Below are positions 24,974 through 36,929 of a stretch of 64,000 nt of DNA, in pieces (position 1 is the first letter of the stretch; every line of letters starts with the position of its first letter). The notes under the pieces were generated by a model, which saw nothing but the letters and a program-made list of their open reading frames with translations, was not told the origin of the DNA and made no database searches. This DNA is from Bidens hawaiensis (taxonomy: Eukaryota > Streptophyta > Magnoliopsida > Asterales > Asteraceae). Made by a program: the position numbers and the translations under genes. Location: positions 1 to 64,000 of the forward strand of contig JAIQDT010005462.1 of assembly GCA_021521415.1 (NCBI GenBank). Reading direction: 5' to 3'.

Positions 24974-25439
24974 AATAGTAACTTTAACCGAGAACTGAAC
25001 ACACCGAAAACCCAAGTATAAACCGAAATCCCGAACCAATTCCGAGAACACTGATGAGCCGAAAACCCTGAGACTGATAACCCAAGACACAACTGAAAAC
25101 AAACGGTTTCCGAGAACCCCTTAACCGAAAACCAGAGTGAGCCGAGGACATAGATATACCTAGAACTCTGTTTGATTTGATCACAATTCTAAATCCCGAT
25201 AAACAATGGATTTCCATATCTTTGAATTTTCAACAAGATTTGAACAAATCTTATCTCAAACTTCCAACCAAGAGGCCTAAAAGCACGCAAAAGATTAGTT
25301 TTTTGTGTTCTTCGGTTTCCAGTATGCTTCAACAATCGGCCAAGCAATATTACGCCATAAACTCCAAAAATATCAATTTCTTGAATCTTTGATATCACAA
25401 CTAAGCCTAGAGTAGGTCTATATAGGCTCTAATACCACT
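24974..25439 (-). mobile_element. Leader of a Copia-type element with PBS
   Basis: This lies between the solo LTR S3 and a short LTR. On the minus strand AGTGGTATTAGAGCC at about 25439-25425 resembles an initiator-Met PBS (one or two changes from TGGTATCAGAGC). The leader has no long ORF. Repeated CCGAAAACC-type words occur at 25010-25140. By position it should be the 5' leader of the Sirevirus, since it continues on the far side of the S3 target site. Confidence 0.55.
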
Positions 25440-25755
25440 TGTAAGTCCCGAATCTGGATCACTACAATGCAATATCAACTAAACACGTTATTGGGCAGAA
25501 TCCAAACACGTGATGAATCATGAAAAAAATACCAAGAATGCAATCACATATTAAAAGCACACGCTTATTATACACGTCGGGTACTTAATCCCGAATATAA
25601 CAAAACCAGTTACACCTTTAGAGAGAATAATAATGAGTGTCCCCTAACAAATGATAAACATGAAGCTTATATATGTTAGTACAATCCAAGTAGGCTAAGC
25701 CCAAGCCTAACCGAAATCCATAGGGATTTCGGTTGTTACAATTTATTCCCTAACA
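25440..25755 (-). mobile_element. Short (316 bp) Copia-type 5' LTR
   Basis: On the minus strand it runs TGTTAGGGAATAAATTG to CGGGACTTACA, with PBS immediately after. A TG..CA boundary is present. 316 bp is short for a Sirevirus LTR, and I cannot find a matching 3' LTR at 14.3-14.9 kb. It may belong to a different Copia element joined here. Confidence 0.6.
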
Positions 25756-26656
25756 AAGTATAAACCAAAAAATATGACCCAACACATACCTAGGTAGCTA
25801 TCTTTATCATATTTAAATACAAACAAGCTTAGCTCGTTTTTAGTTTTCATGCCAGTCTTAGTTTAAGTATTCTTAGTTTGTATTTAATAGTTAGAACCTA
25901 AAAATAATCAAATCAATTTACTTAAGTTATTAGTCAGAGTCTAGTTTAGGTATTGCTAATGTCTCGTGGGTTCGATATCCAGACTTCATTAGGCTTATTA
26001 CAGTTGATAGGTACACTTTCCTGTCTAGTGGTTTAACATTATGAGAGTCTAGGTTTATACATTTAAAACTAGAGTGTCTAGGTTGGGTTATGTTTTAATA
26101 GGCCACACTTAGAACATCAAGTTTTTTGGCACCATTGTCAAGGACACATAAGCGATAGCAAAACTAGCTTTGATTGATATACTTATTTGATTTACTGGTC
26201 TTATTTGATATTTGTGTGTCCCAATTGGTGTTAAGTAAGTTCGTATCTACGTTCTAGTGTGTATAGTCTGTACAATCGTCTATAGGTTTGTTTAGTTTCT
26301 TTTTTTTTATTTTATTTTTCGAGTCTAGTCAAAAGATATTCAATCGACCGAGACAGTTTATGAGTATCTTGTGTGACAATTGTGGGAGACCTCACTATAC
26401 ACACGATTGTCCTTATTCGTTGAGGTACCCCTTAATTTGTTAATATGAATCTCACCCCTATTCACAACCTTATGAAACTCAATACATATCACCGACTATA
26501 TTTGAATGTTAAAGAAGTAAAAGGAGTTGATGCAACAAGTATTCGGTGACCGTGAGAAAAAGACCAAAGGTGCAAGAAAAATCGTCCGTGATTGATATGC
26601 TTCAAGAAGAAAACGATATGATACCTCGATATTCGTAGGAGCATAGAGAATGGAGA
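25756..26656 (+). pseudogene. Athila-like Ty3 relic, left part: LTR end, PBS and N-terminal gag
   Basis: The segment 25930-26100 (CTCGTGGGTTCGATATCC..) is repeated at 55.2-55.6 kb. TTTTTGGCACCATTGTCAAG at 26124-26143 looks like a decayed Athila-type PBS (TTGGCGCCGTTG family). Downstream, 26370-26420 encodes a zinc knuckle CDNCGRPHYTHDC (C-x2-C-x3-H-x4-C). A frame continues to 26656 with one stop, at about 26637. The reading frame resumes at 36281 after the inserted element. Confidence 0.6.
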
Positions 26657-26915
26657 TGTAACCACTCGGATTTTTCACATACAAATTTAAATCCGTAACC
26701 CGACTCGTTTTATGATTCAGGAAATTTTAACGATGAAAGTATCACGTTTATCAAAAAATATTTATACGATTTATATATGTATATATATATGTACATTTAT
26801 TAATAATAATAAAACTTTATTTTTCTATTAAAAACCGAAACTAATGTTAATGCTTCTTGTTGTAAAAACGTTTTTTTCTAAATTCATTTATATTTAATAA
26901 ATATATATTAGATAT

Positions 26916-26958
<43 letters not shown>

Positions 26959-28140
26959 TAAGTGTTATTTATTTTAAAAATCATAATAAACGTATTAACG
27001 TATTTAAAAGTGTTAACTATATTTTACCACCGGCTTTCGTTAAGAAGTCTGAGATACAAATTTTACTATAATTACATAATTAAACGATTATTATTATTAT
27101 GATGGATCTCAACTTATATTTATTAAACTAATAATTATTTGTAAGTTCGATTATACGATAAGCAATTATTTTTATATAATTAAACAATAATAAAATCCGT
27201 AGAGATCAATCGTTCAATCCGTAACATACCAAATCATAATTGTAACTCAAATCATATCGAATCCTAAATTCGTTATATGTATTATATCATTTATAATTCA
27301 CTTATATCATTATTTAATTAGGATTCTTGTCGATAATTCTCGAAGAGCGTGATTATCGTTCTTGTCTTGTTCATTTCCGTTTGGCTTAATCAATCATGTG
27401 AGTTTGATCATTCCCCTATTTTACTCGATTTTGATAAACGTTTTGGGGACATATGCGTACTTATTCATATTTTCTATCTATATATATACACAAAATCGCA
27501 AATATAATCATTGTGTGAATATCAGTTGAATGCTATTTGCTACATGTTTAATTGTTTAGTTGATAACGTTCGGAGAGGTCCAACATATCCCCTTGTAGAG
27601 GGTTCTCATTAGTATGATCATACGATCGTCTTAGTACCGGAGCCCGATTTGCTTGGCAAAGGTAAATTGACAATCTTAGTCATTGTAATCAATACCCGAT
27701 TCGCTTGGCAACGACTTCATTGGCACACACGATTTGGTATATACATGTTTGGTTATGATTTGATTGATTATTATCACATGGTTGGTTTGCGCAGTTATCA
27801 TTTATCAACTATATACATATATATGCTATTATTTAATGGTTTAAAATTGGTGATCATCTCACTCAACATGTGTTGTTGACAAACTCCATTTTCTACGCAT
27901 ATGCAGGTTGCTTAGATTGAAGTATGGATACTAGGAAGACGATAGGGTTATATTGAAGACAAACTTAAATTTAATTGATTCTATTTATTTATTTGAATTG
28001 TATTGTTGTATTTGAATATTGTGTATTATTTGAATTAAAATAATTAATTAGATATTGTCATTTATAATTATGATAGTATCTTCGAGCTGTGAGCAATCGG
28101 ATCATGCCCCGACATTTCCACCTTAGGTTGGGGTGTGACA
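26657..28140 (+). mobile_element. 5' LTR of gag-only family B element
   Basis: It starts TGTAACCACTCGG and ends GGGGTGTGACA. It is about 95% alike by eye to the 35.0-36.27 kb LTR over long stretches (for example 27030-27240 against 35155-35360). The PBS-like GATTGATATCAGAGCC follows at 28141. TSD GGAGA lies at 26652-26656 and 36276-36280. Relative to the family copy at 10.4-12.2 kb it has lost a U3 segment of about 200 bp. (GT)n lies at 26921-26949. Confidence 0.85.
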
Positions 28141-29236
28141 GATTGATATCAGAGCCGAAGGTTATAAGATAGGTCGTTAGAAATAGTCCTAGCCATATGT
28201 TAGGAACCCTATACGTGCTTATCTAAACTGGCTTATGTGCTATTTAAATTGTTTACAGCTTAATTAGATTACTTATTTTATTATGCTTTGTCTTATCTAC
28301 TTGTTGCACACACACACAAATTCCGAGGTTATGCCTCAACTTTCAAAATATTTTTAAATCCTCTTAATTTTAGTAAGTTACCTTTTATTGTGGGAAATTC
28401 CTTAAGAATTCCCGTGTTTTGCTCTTTCATCTTGAAGCGTGGGGGCATGACAAATCTCGTACAACCACATAACTTCAAGTGGTACCCGTAATCTGCTAAA
28501 CGGTTTCATGGTAAACATAACCGGCTAAACGGTTATACTTCCAAATTTTTGTTTTAAATTATTTTAAATGCTTAGTAGGGTGAAAAATCCATGGGCACTC
28601 CAACTATTCATTTCTTAAATCATTTTCGATTTGGTTTTGGGTTGGAACGTATCGTCCGGGGTGGTTCCCGAAACACACCAACTACTTATAATTGATTCGT
28701 TGATTTGATATTTAGTTGTGTCGGTTAAACGCCATGTAACGCTCATGGTCCGAACAACTCCATTGATTCGATAATTCGTTAATTAGTTGGGGCAGTTAAA
28801 TGCCATGTACACGCTCATGGGCTGAACAACTCAATTGTTTGTTACCCGTTATTTGAATTGGGCCATCAAAATTCCATGGAATGATCATGGGAGGCCAATT
28901 CACAAACTTTATGTTGTTTATTTAGTTGGGCCATTCAAATTGCCATGGAAAGCTCATGGGAGGCCAACTCATTAAACATGTTTTGTTATCTTATTTGGAA
29001 TCTCGAGCTACCATGGGAAGCCCAACCCAATGACATTTTACTTTTGAATTTTTTTAAACATTAGTTATTAAATTAAATATCTCAAGAAAATTATTCACAT
29101 TATTTTAAATCCCGACTCGTCCTTGAGTCTTCACTGGTACTAATACATATACATACGCATCCCCATTACTTCATATCAATTCATTTCTACAACTCACCTG
29201 TCGTCCTACACATTTTCATCTTTGGTCCTCGTAGAA
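28141..29236 (+). mobile_element. Non-coding leader of the family B element
   Basis: 1.1 kb between the PBS and the first gag ATG. It contains four or five diverged copies of a word near GTTGGGCCATTCAAATTGCC followed by CATGG...GCTCATGG (28720-29030), a degenerate tandem repeat of about 70-80 bp. The same leader in reverse complement forms 9570-10437. There is no ORF. Confidence 0.7.
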
Positions 29237-29795
29237 TGTCTTCCTTAGGAAATTATAGCCGTAATCAACGTCGTCCGTCGGCTGCTTGTGATCACCGTTT
29301 GACTACTAAGATCACTAAGGAAATTGCTGCTGCTAGCTTGGGATTTCCATGAGTATGCCATGGGAGGAATTCAAGGAAGCTATTGCTCTTGCTGCCTCAT
29401 GTCCCGAAGACCCAGTTGAAGAGGGAACCCTACCTCACACGAAATTTAACCCTAACTCTAAAAACTCCAAAACCAAATCCTCAACTGATGCTAAGGCTGA
29501 ACCCAAACCCACTTCGCGCAATGACAACTCTTCTCGTCACAAACGTAAATCCAACACTGCTAGCCAAACCAAACCTTCACACTCCAACCAAAATGCTTCT
29601 AACAATAAATCCTATACCGAACTTTTCCCGTTATGCTCTACTTGTAACAATCATCATCTGACCCAATCCTTGTGCCGTCTATGCACCCAATGCAACCGTT
29701 ATGGCCACCTTGTAAATACTTGTCGTGCACCATCTACTCCTAAACCCCCTACTACCCGTGCTTGCTATAATTATGGAGATCCTAGTCATCTTCGC
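29237..29795 (+). pseudogene. gag: Family B gag, N-terminal part to zinc knuckles (interrupted)
   Basis: An ATG at 29237 gives about 38 residues before a stop (29351-29353). The other frame, from about 29358, carries MPWEEFKEAI, a Pro/Lys/Asn-rich linker, then CSTCNNHHLTQSLC and a good CCHC knuckle CTQCNRYGHLVNTC (about 29672-29715). A second knuckle begins CYNYG (Cys to Tyr at the second position) and is cut by solo LTR S1 at 29796. The core gag domain is much shorter than in full-length relatives, so it is internally deleted. Confidence 0.7.
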
Positions 29796-31881
29796 TATAA
29801 GACCCCGAATCCCGGGAATCCTACAGTTGGTATTCATACAAAATACTTATAAAAATACTTAACTCAAAAGTAGTTCATTTCATTAAAATAACCAATTCAG
29901 AGTATAATTCAGCGGAAAATCATAATTAATAAAACAAGTTCCCAAAACCCGGGAATTATGCCCAAAACCAAATTGAAATGTATTTAATAAAACGTTAAAA
30001 GAAAAATGTTTATTATTATTAAAACTTCCGACTAAGCATGCCCTCCACCGTCCAAGTAGCTTCGTGCACGTCCAAGCGGTAATGCATCCATCTCCTAACC
30101 TGAAACTCACACTAACATGTACAAAAAGTCAGCTTGAGCTGAGTGAGTTCAAGTTTTATTAATTAACATCTACAATAATATTCATAATAGTCATGCCGAG
30201 AGTTTTAAAATAAACGGGATATAACAGTTAGGCCAAATAAATGGGATATAATAGTTAGGCCATCATCAACAACAAGTAATCTTCCTTATATATATGTATA
30301 AACATCTTTATAATTATATATAAACATCCTTATAATTATATATAAACATCCTTGTAATTTTATCCCTACATATATATCATCTAAGTAATAACATCAGGGT
30401 CGAGCACACGTACAACCCAAACACGTAACATCTCATCCAAGTAATAACATCAGGGTCGAGCACACGTACAACCCAAACACTCATCCAACGTATGCAAACA
30501 CAAAGTAGGCATACGTAACATCCGTAGTCGATAACGACTACTAAACATCTCCAAATATTGGCCATACAATATTATATATACAAACATACTTACATCATAC
30601 AATAATATCATCTCAAGGCCTACCTTATACAAGTAAGCCCATCCAAAATAATTTAAACAATTCATCAAGCAAAATCGCTTAGGTGTGCATGCTAGCCCAA
30701 AATCTTAAAAGAGTAAAAAGAGAGCATCATGAACTCACCTGACACAAGACACGTATTCACCACGACCTAGAGAATCCCTACGTAGCCCCACAACTCAAAC
30801 TCCTGTCGGTTTACATACAATCCTTACTAATGACATCAAGATGACTCGTTTATCCTACGAGACGTTCTAACATGGTCCGAGTTACCTAAAGCCTCGACCT
30901 CATCAAACGCAATCACAACGGCCCCCGAGGCCTCACATTCACCAAAATGACCCTTAGATACTCCCGGGAAAAAAGAATTCCCAAATTACCCCCGGAAGCA
31001 CTAGGTGATACTAACACGCGCGTTTAAGAGTCATTTAGGCAATTAACATCCAACTCAGCCCCATGTGGACCCAATGTGATAATTTCACAGCTAACAAGTC
31101 CACACGACGCTACACGAGTCAAATGGGTAGGTAACTCGCAAGTACAACGCACCAACTATTCAATAAACGCAATAGCGTGTTGTACCGACCCGTTTGAGTA
31201 ACCGACAACCAATTCAGCCCCATTACCTTTAAAAATCAGTTTCTTACAGCCCACAACTCATACCGAGGCTACAACATTTGAATTGGTTGTTAGTTCCCTC
31301 AAACAACGCGCTAGACATCACAATTCACAAACTAGTCAACCGAATACTAGTTTTCAAGCTACAACTAGTTGACCAATCAAACGAACACCAATGCACATGA
31401 TTTTAAATTATGTTATATGGGACTTACCTAGGAAGATTTTGGTGCAAAAACCTTAGCCAAAACAGCCCCGAAACTGCCCAATTGGACAGCCACCCGGTAA
31501 GCCTAAAACAAGCGGTTTAACGATCAATACGTGATGTATAAGGATGGTTTAAGGTGTAAAAGACTAGAGGGGACATGGGGCTAACCTTGAATATGAGTTT
31601 TACACTTTGATTATTGCTGGAAAAAGAAAAAAAAAGGTGTCTAATCTGCTGTTGTATGCTACGATCGGCCAAGAAGAAAGAAAAGTTAGGGTTTTTGTTA
31701 TAACATAACAATATTACACTCTAGTCCCTTAAGTTAGAAGGATATAGCAAGTTGGAAGAAAAGTTAATTAACTTAACTTACAAGAATGACGAGAGGCCCC
31801 CCGGGAAAAGCTGGATAAATCCCGAGAGAAGTACATACCCATATAGCTTAAATCATTTAACTAAAATTAACGGGCGTTACA
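29796..31881 (-). mobile_element. Solo LTR S1, Tekay-like family, TSD TTCGC
   Basis: It is the reverse complement of an LTR like 58694-60905: matches run from the CCCGGGAATCC end at 29811 to the GGGCGTTACA end at 31881. TTCGC sits directly outside both ends (29791-29795 and 31882-31886). The minus-strand start is TGTAACGCCCG. The end should be ..CTTACA but reads ..CTTATA, one change. A 50-bp unit with GGGTCGAGCACACGTACAAC is repeated (30380-30480). The element lies inside the zinc-knuckle coding sequence of family B gag. Confidence 0.9.
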
Positions 31882-31886
31882 TTCGC

Positions 31887-32312
31887 AATGCGTGCCCTCG
31901 ACTTATCCATGCACATCAAGCTCAAACTATGCATGCCCCCTACTACATACCTAATGCTTCTCAAGTCCTGACACATCAACCATATCTACTACAAACTCCT
32001 ATCACCAATATGACTCACCCTTATCCAACTCCATACCCGCAAGTTCAAGTTTACCAAGCCTACACCACCCAAACCTCACTAGTGTCGTCTTTTCAAGTTC
32101 AACCTACTCCATATCCACCTGCATCGACTGCATAATATGTTTATAACCCATTTAACCAGAGTCTGTAAATCGTTAACCCAGACCCGTATACCCATATCCA
32201 TGACCCGTATAGATATCTTGAGCCTCAATTTACGATCTAAACTGAGAATTTAATCAAGTTTGTGATCTCCCGTATCATTATCGGCCTAAACAACAACGTT
32301 AATTAGGAAACA
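31887..32312 (+). pseudogene. gag: Family B gag, C-terminal part
   Basis: The frame resumes immediately after the second TTCGC. It carries the remaining His/Cys of the interrupted knuckle and a Tyr/Pro/Gln/Thr-rich tail (TPYPQVQVYQAYTTQ) that stops at 32133-32135. No protease or RT follows. 32136-32312 is a non-coding tail with repeated ACCCGTATA words. Confidence 0.65.
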
Positions 32313-34253
32313 TGTAACATCCAACTTTTTGTTAAATATTAAATGATGGAAAGTTTTGTTATTTAACTGTGTGTCGTTAAGTTAGTCGTGTGTTAAGTGT
32401 TTGGATAATATTTGGATTTGGAATTGTGAGTGGGTTGTGGGGCCCATGGCCCCCTATATAAGCCTAACCTCTCTATCCTTTTCACCATTTTGTTACCTTT
32501 CACCACACACACACACACTCAAGAACACACACACTTTCTCTTTACATTCCGGATCCAAATCCGTGTAAAAAGTAGGAAGAATCTCGTGTGTAGACATCAT
32601 CAAACAACAAGAATCACGTCCAGATCTACGTATTGTCCGGATTTGAACTCGAACCCGAAGAAAAAGGTAGGTTTCGGTTTAAATGGTTAAGTTTTATGGT
32701 TAGAACTGGCATGCAAACAGATATAATAATAGATCGGGTTGTGAAATGTAAGAAAAATCTAAACTTGGTAAGTTATAACCTCTTGGGTGCACTTTAAGAT
32801 AAAAAGGTGGCGTTCGGACTATGAGAGATATGGGTTCAGGATCAGGTGCATGGGGACAGAATGTGTCGAAAGTTGGGAAAGAGTAAAAAAATCAGGTCCT
32901 GAGGAGGAGCCACGAAGTAAAACGGCTTTAAAATGGAAAAAGCGAAGAAAGGAAGGCATTTCGCTTCGCCCAGCCATGAGAAGAGAAACAGTCATTTCGC
33001 TTCGCTCAGCGATGAGAAGCGAAACAGTCATTTCGCTTCGCTCAGCCATGCAAAGCGAAACAGTTTCACACGAAGCGAAATTCCATGCATGCGAAGCGAA
33101 ATTCTTACGTGCGAAATTTTATAAAATTTATTTTCTGATGCATTTTTGTTAAAGGACTGTTAATGAAAATAAAATTTTCCGAGCTGACCTGGCAGCTCAA
33201 CCCCAGCCAGGGCTCTGCCCCTTGGACCCTGCTAGGGGCTGCCGCCCCTAGACCCCGCTACCAGGGGCGCTGCCCCGGACCCCCGTTAGTTGAGGGTTTC
33301 GTTAATCTAGAAGTACGAATTAGAAGTAGTTGATTAATACTTATAATTGTTACACAGTTAGCCGTGCACAGCTAAAGAAGGCAATTACTATTAACGGCGA
33401 GAGAAACCGACTTCAGGTGAGTTTCTAGCCCCTTTATCCGTTATGTTTTTGGGGCTGTGTGCATACTCCTTTGTGATAGTTGTTAATACACTTAACTTAA
33501 GTGGTAAGTGTATGATATGTGTATGATATATGTATGACTAAGTATTGAATGCTATTATGGAATGTTTATACGAATGAATATGTACATATACGTATATATA
33601 CATGACCAGAAGATATGTAAAGTATGCATGAATGAAAATGAATGTATGATCGAGTGACGTGACAGGTATGGTTATTGGAGACGAAGGGACCAGACCTAAT
33701 AATATCTGAGACAGAAGGGACCAGACCCTGATAATATCTGAGACAGAAGGGACCAGACCCTAATAATATCTGTGATGGTAGAGATAGAATAGCCTATGGT
33801 AAATCACAAGGCCTTATGAAAGAAAGTATGTAAGCGCGTGTACATGTATATAAAGTTTGTATGAAAGAAGTAAGAGTAAATAAGGTATGAATACGTATCT
33901 TCGGATGCGTATGAGTAAGGATATGAATGTATTATATGTTAAATGATTAACTAGAACTCACTCAGCGTAGCTGATTTTTAGTATGTACACAGGCAAATAG
34001 GTCGAGGCAGCTGGCTTAAGGAGGGACACAGGGCATGGACTGAAGAAACTGGTATCCATGATGAAGTGTCATGACCATTTTAATTAATTATTTATGAAAA
34101 GACAATTTGTATGTTAAGACAAGAATGAATGTTTTGTAATGTGATGTTGAAGTTTTTAATTATTCCGCAAGTTTTTAATTTACTCTGATTTTAGAACTGT
34201 GTTTTTGAGTAAATCCAACACCAAAGTAGGGTTACCGGGAACGGGGCCTTACA
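32313..34253 (+). mobile_element. Solo LTR S2 (1.94 kb), TSD AAACA
   Basis: It begins TGTAACATCC and ends GGGGCCTTACA. AAACA is duplicated on both flanks (32308-32312 and 34254-34258). A TATA box CTATATAAG lies at 32454-32462. It contains a minisatellite (32935-33110), a GC-rich GGGCTGCCGCCCCTAG block (33195-33290) and three copies of a GAAGGGACCAGACC unit (33680-33770). The ends resemble those of the Tekay-like LTRs, but the body differs. ORF-like frames in it are accidental. Confidence 0.9.
32935..33110. repeat. TTCGCTTCGC / GAAGCGAAA minisatellite
   Basis: A unit of about 39 bp containing CATTTCGCTTCGCTCAGC and GATGAGAAGCGAAACAGT is present three times, then decays to GCGAAGCGAAATTC words. 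Each unit is itself an inverted repeat (TTTCGCTTCGC with GAAGCGAAA), so the transcript could fold into a row of hairpins. Confidence 0.85.
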
Positions 34254-34258
34254 AAACA

Positions 34259-34647
34259 AGATCAAAACAGATGTGTAATTTATATATCTTTAAACCGACT
34301 AACCCTAAAATCTGTTATATAACCTAAGATTGATTATAACTCAATTAAACACGTCTACACCACCTATATAACCCGAGGAACCAAACCCCTAAACCTAATT
34401 GCGTTTCTTTTGGCCGTAGACTCCTGGTTGACAACTGTTTCTGCCGTCGTGAAGGGCATACGTCGTTCTTGCTGAATCCATCATCAAACAAGGTAATAAA
34501 AGTATGCAATCTGCTCGTCTATCATCAATAATTGAAAACCCTAATGTCAATTAAACGAACTCTGAACGAATTGGACGATTGCAGATCTAGGGTTCTTGAG
34601 TTAATCTGGTTTGTTTCTATATAAACATCAGTTTACAAATATGTAAC
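34259..34647. other. Unassigned insert-like sequence before the 3' LTR
   Basis: It resembles neither the leader nor any pol part. It contains a CAAG|GTAATA-like donor at about 34490 and AAACCCTAA-type words, giving the look of a host 5'UTR with an intron. It occupies the place where pol and the first part of the 3' LTR should be. Confidence 0.3.
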
Positions 34648-34740
34648 AGCTGACACACCAGCTCGCATGGCTGGTGTGTGTGTGCTAAACTTCTGGTCAG
34701 GTTGAGGTCGCGGGTTCGAGTCCCAGCCATGGCGTTTTTG
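34648..34740 (+). repeat. tRNA-like (SINE head-like) fragment
   Basis: CTCGCATGGCTGGTGTG has a weak A-box look. 34715-34728 carries GGGTTCGAGTCCC, a perfect Pol III B-box within a short T-arm-like stem. Spacing between boxes is about 45-50 bp. No acceptor-stem pairing supports a functional tRNA, so I read it as a tRNA-derived SINE head or fossil. Confidence 0.4.
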
Positions 34741-34744
34741 AGTG

Positions 34745-35029
34745 TTATTTTTATTTTTAGCTATTTAACTTATTTTAAGGATATATATTATATTATAATT
34801 AATATCTATTATTAAATAAACAATATTTTAGTTAAACCGACATCACAAAAGTTAAACGTTTCATGTCGACTAGTTTCGTTACAAGATTTCGTGTGTGTGT
34901 GTGTGTATCTTATTAATAATAATAAAACCTTATTTTTCTATTAAAAACAGATGCTAATGTTAATGCTTCTCGTTGTAAAAACGTTTTTTTCTAAATTCAT
35001 TTATATTTAATAAATATATATTAAATATG

Positions 35030-35076
<47 letters not shown>

Positions 35077-36275
35077 ATATGTAAGTGTTATTTATTTTAA
35101 AAATCATAATAAACGTATTAACGTATTAAAAGTGTTAACTAGATTTTACCACCGGCTTCCGTTAAGAAGTCCGAGATACAAATTTTACTATAATTACATA
35201 TTTAAACGATTATTATTATAATGGATTTCAACTTATATTTATTAAACTAGTAATTATTTGTAAGTTCGATTATACGATAAACAATGATTTTTATATAATT
35301 AAACCATAATAAAATCCGTAGAGATCAATCGTTCAATCCGTAACATACCAAATCATAATTGTAACTCAAATCATATCGAATCCTAAATTCGTTATATGTA
35401 TTATATCATTTATAATTCACTTATATCATTATTTAATTAGGATTTTTGTCGGTAATTCTCGAAGAGCGTGATTATCGTTCTTGTCGTGTTCATTTTCGTT
35501 TGGCTTAATCGATCAGGTGAGTTTGATTATTCCCCTATTTTACTCAATTTTCATAAACGTTTTGGGGACATATGCGTACTTATTCATATTTTCTATCTAT
35601 ATATATACACAAAATCGCAAATATAATCATTGTGTGAATATCAGTTGAATGCTATTTGCTAATTGCTACATATTTAATTGTTTACTTGATAACGTTCAGA
35701 TAGGTCCAGCATATCCCCTTGTAAAGGGTTCTCATTAGTATGATCATACGACCGTCTTATTAACCGGAGTCCGATTCGCTTGGCAAAGGTAAACCGACAA
35801 TCTTAGTCATTGTAATCAATGCCCGATTCGCTTGGCAACGATTTCATTGGCACACACGATTTGGTATATACATGTTTGGTTACGATTTGATTGATTATTA
35901 TCACATGGTTGGTTTGCGCAGTTATCATTCATCATTTATCAACTATATACATATATATGCTATTATTTAATGTTTCAAAATTGGTGATCATGTCACTCAA
36001 CATGTGTTGTTGACAAACTCCATTTTCTACGCATATGCAGGTTGCTTAGATTGAAGTATGGATACTTAGAAAGACCATAGGGTTATATTGAAGACAAACT
36101 TAAATTTAATTAATTGTATTTATTTATTTGAATTGTATTGTTGTATTTGAATATTGTGTATTATTTGAATTAAAATACTTAATTAGATATTGTCATTTAT
36201 AATTATGATAGTATCTTCGAGCTGTGAGCAATCGGATCACGCCCCGGCATTTCCGCCTTAGGTTGGGGTGTGACA
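34745..36275 (+). mobile_element. 3' LTR of the family B element, 5' end missing
   Basis: 34750-34910 matches the family B LTR at 11.7-11.93 kb (reverse complement), and the rest to 36275 matches 26799-28140. It ends GGGGTGTGACA and is followed by the TSD GGAGA (36276-36280). Relative to the 10.4-12.2 kb copy, the first 320 bp are absent and replaced by unrelated sequence. (AT)n and (GT)n runs lie at 34890-35070. Confidence 0.8.
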
Positions 36276-36280
36276 GGAGA

Positions 36281-36929
36281 CGTGAAAGATTAGAATGGAG
36301 TTGTGAATCTAAGGCAATGTGCACTCCACTCAATTCACTACATGAGGATGGACGAAAAAGAGCTAAAGAACGAGAAAAGTCTCGCAAAATAGTGGCATTG
36401 GAAGCTAAGTTAAGCGATATGTGTGCTAATTTTCATGGGGAGAGTTATCTTACAATGCACAACAAGCTATATAAAAAGGAAGAGAGCATATGTGATGATA
36501 TCACTCTAGAATCAGAGACGATAATGGACGAAGTAGTTCCACCTCAGGTTAAGCAGGAAGTTAAATCAACCCTTAAGTTAACCATGCTTTGGAGCTATGA
36601 AACAGAACCCACTGACTATAAGTTCTGGAGTGATGATGACGAGGGAGTAACAGAAAAGATCATGCTGGCTGACTAAACTACAGTCCTATACGAAGAATTT
36701 GAGGATCCACTTGACAAGATGGAATATGACCAAGAAGAGGAGCGTGCACCATCTTGAGAGGATGAGTTTGGTGATTAGTTGGTGAGCTTGCTAGCTCTTG
36801 AAGAAGGAGAGGAATTTTACCCTTTTGGCTATCTTATCTATTTAGATACATTAATTATGGGGTAGCCAACAACAGAGATCAAACATGCACCAGACGTAGG
36901 AGGGGCCATAAAAAAGTAGGATAATAAGG
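36281..36929 (+). pseudogene. Athila-like relic, right part of gag
   Basis: Downstream of the second GGAGA the frame continues that of 26430-26656. It is acidic and Lys/Glu-rich (CTPLNSLHEDGRKRAK, DEVVPPQVKQEVKS) to a stop at 36674-36676, and an acidic tail can be followed to about 36760. No pol follows. Its identity is judged mainly from the PBS and knuckle on the left side. Confidence 0.5.

Noticed and set aside
25440..25755. A solo LTR
   Set aside because: A PBS-like site follows directly and no 5-bp duplication brackets it, so it is a 5' LTR rather than a solo one.
32787..33152. A repeat-rich protein (SLRSAMRSET units)
   Set aside because: It is an accidental open frame through the minisatellite of solo LTR S2, whose unit length of 39 is a multiple of three.
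34641..34740. A functional tRNA gene
   Set aside because: The B-box is perfect but there is no acceptor stem and the A-box is weak. Treated as SINE-like.
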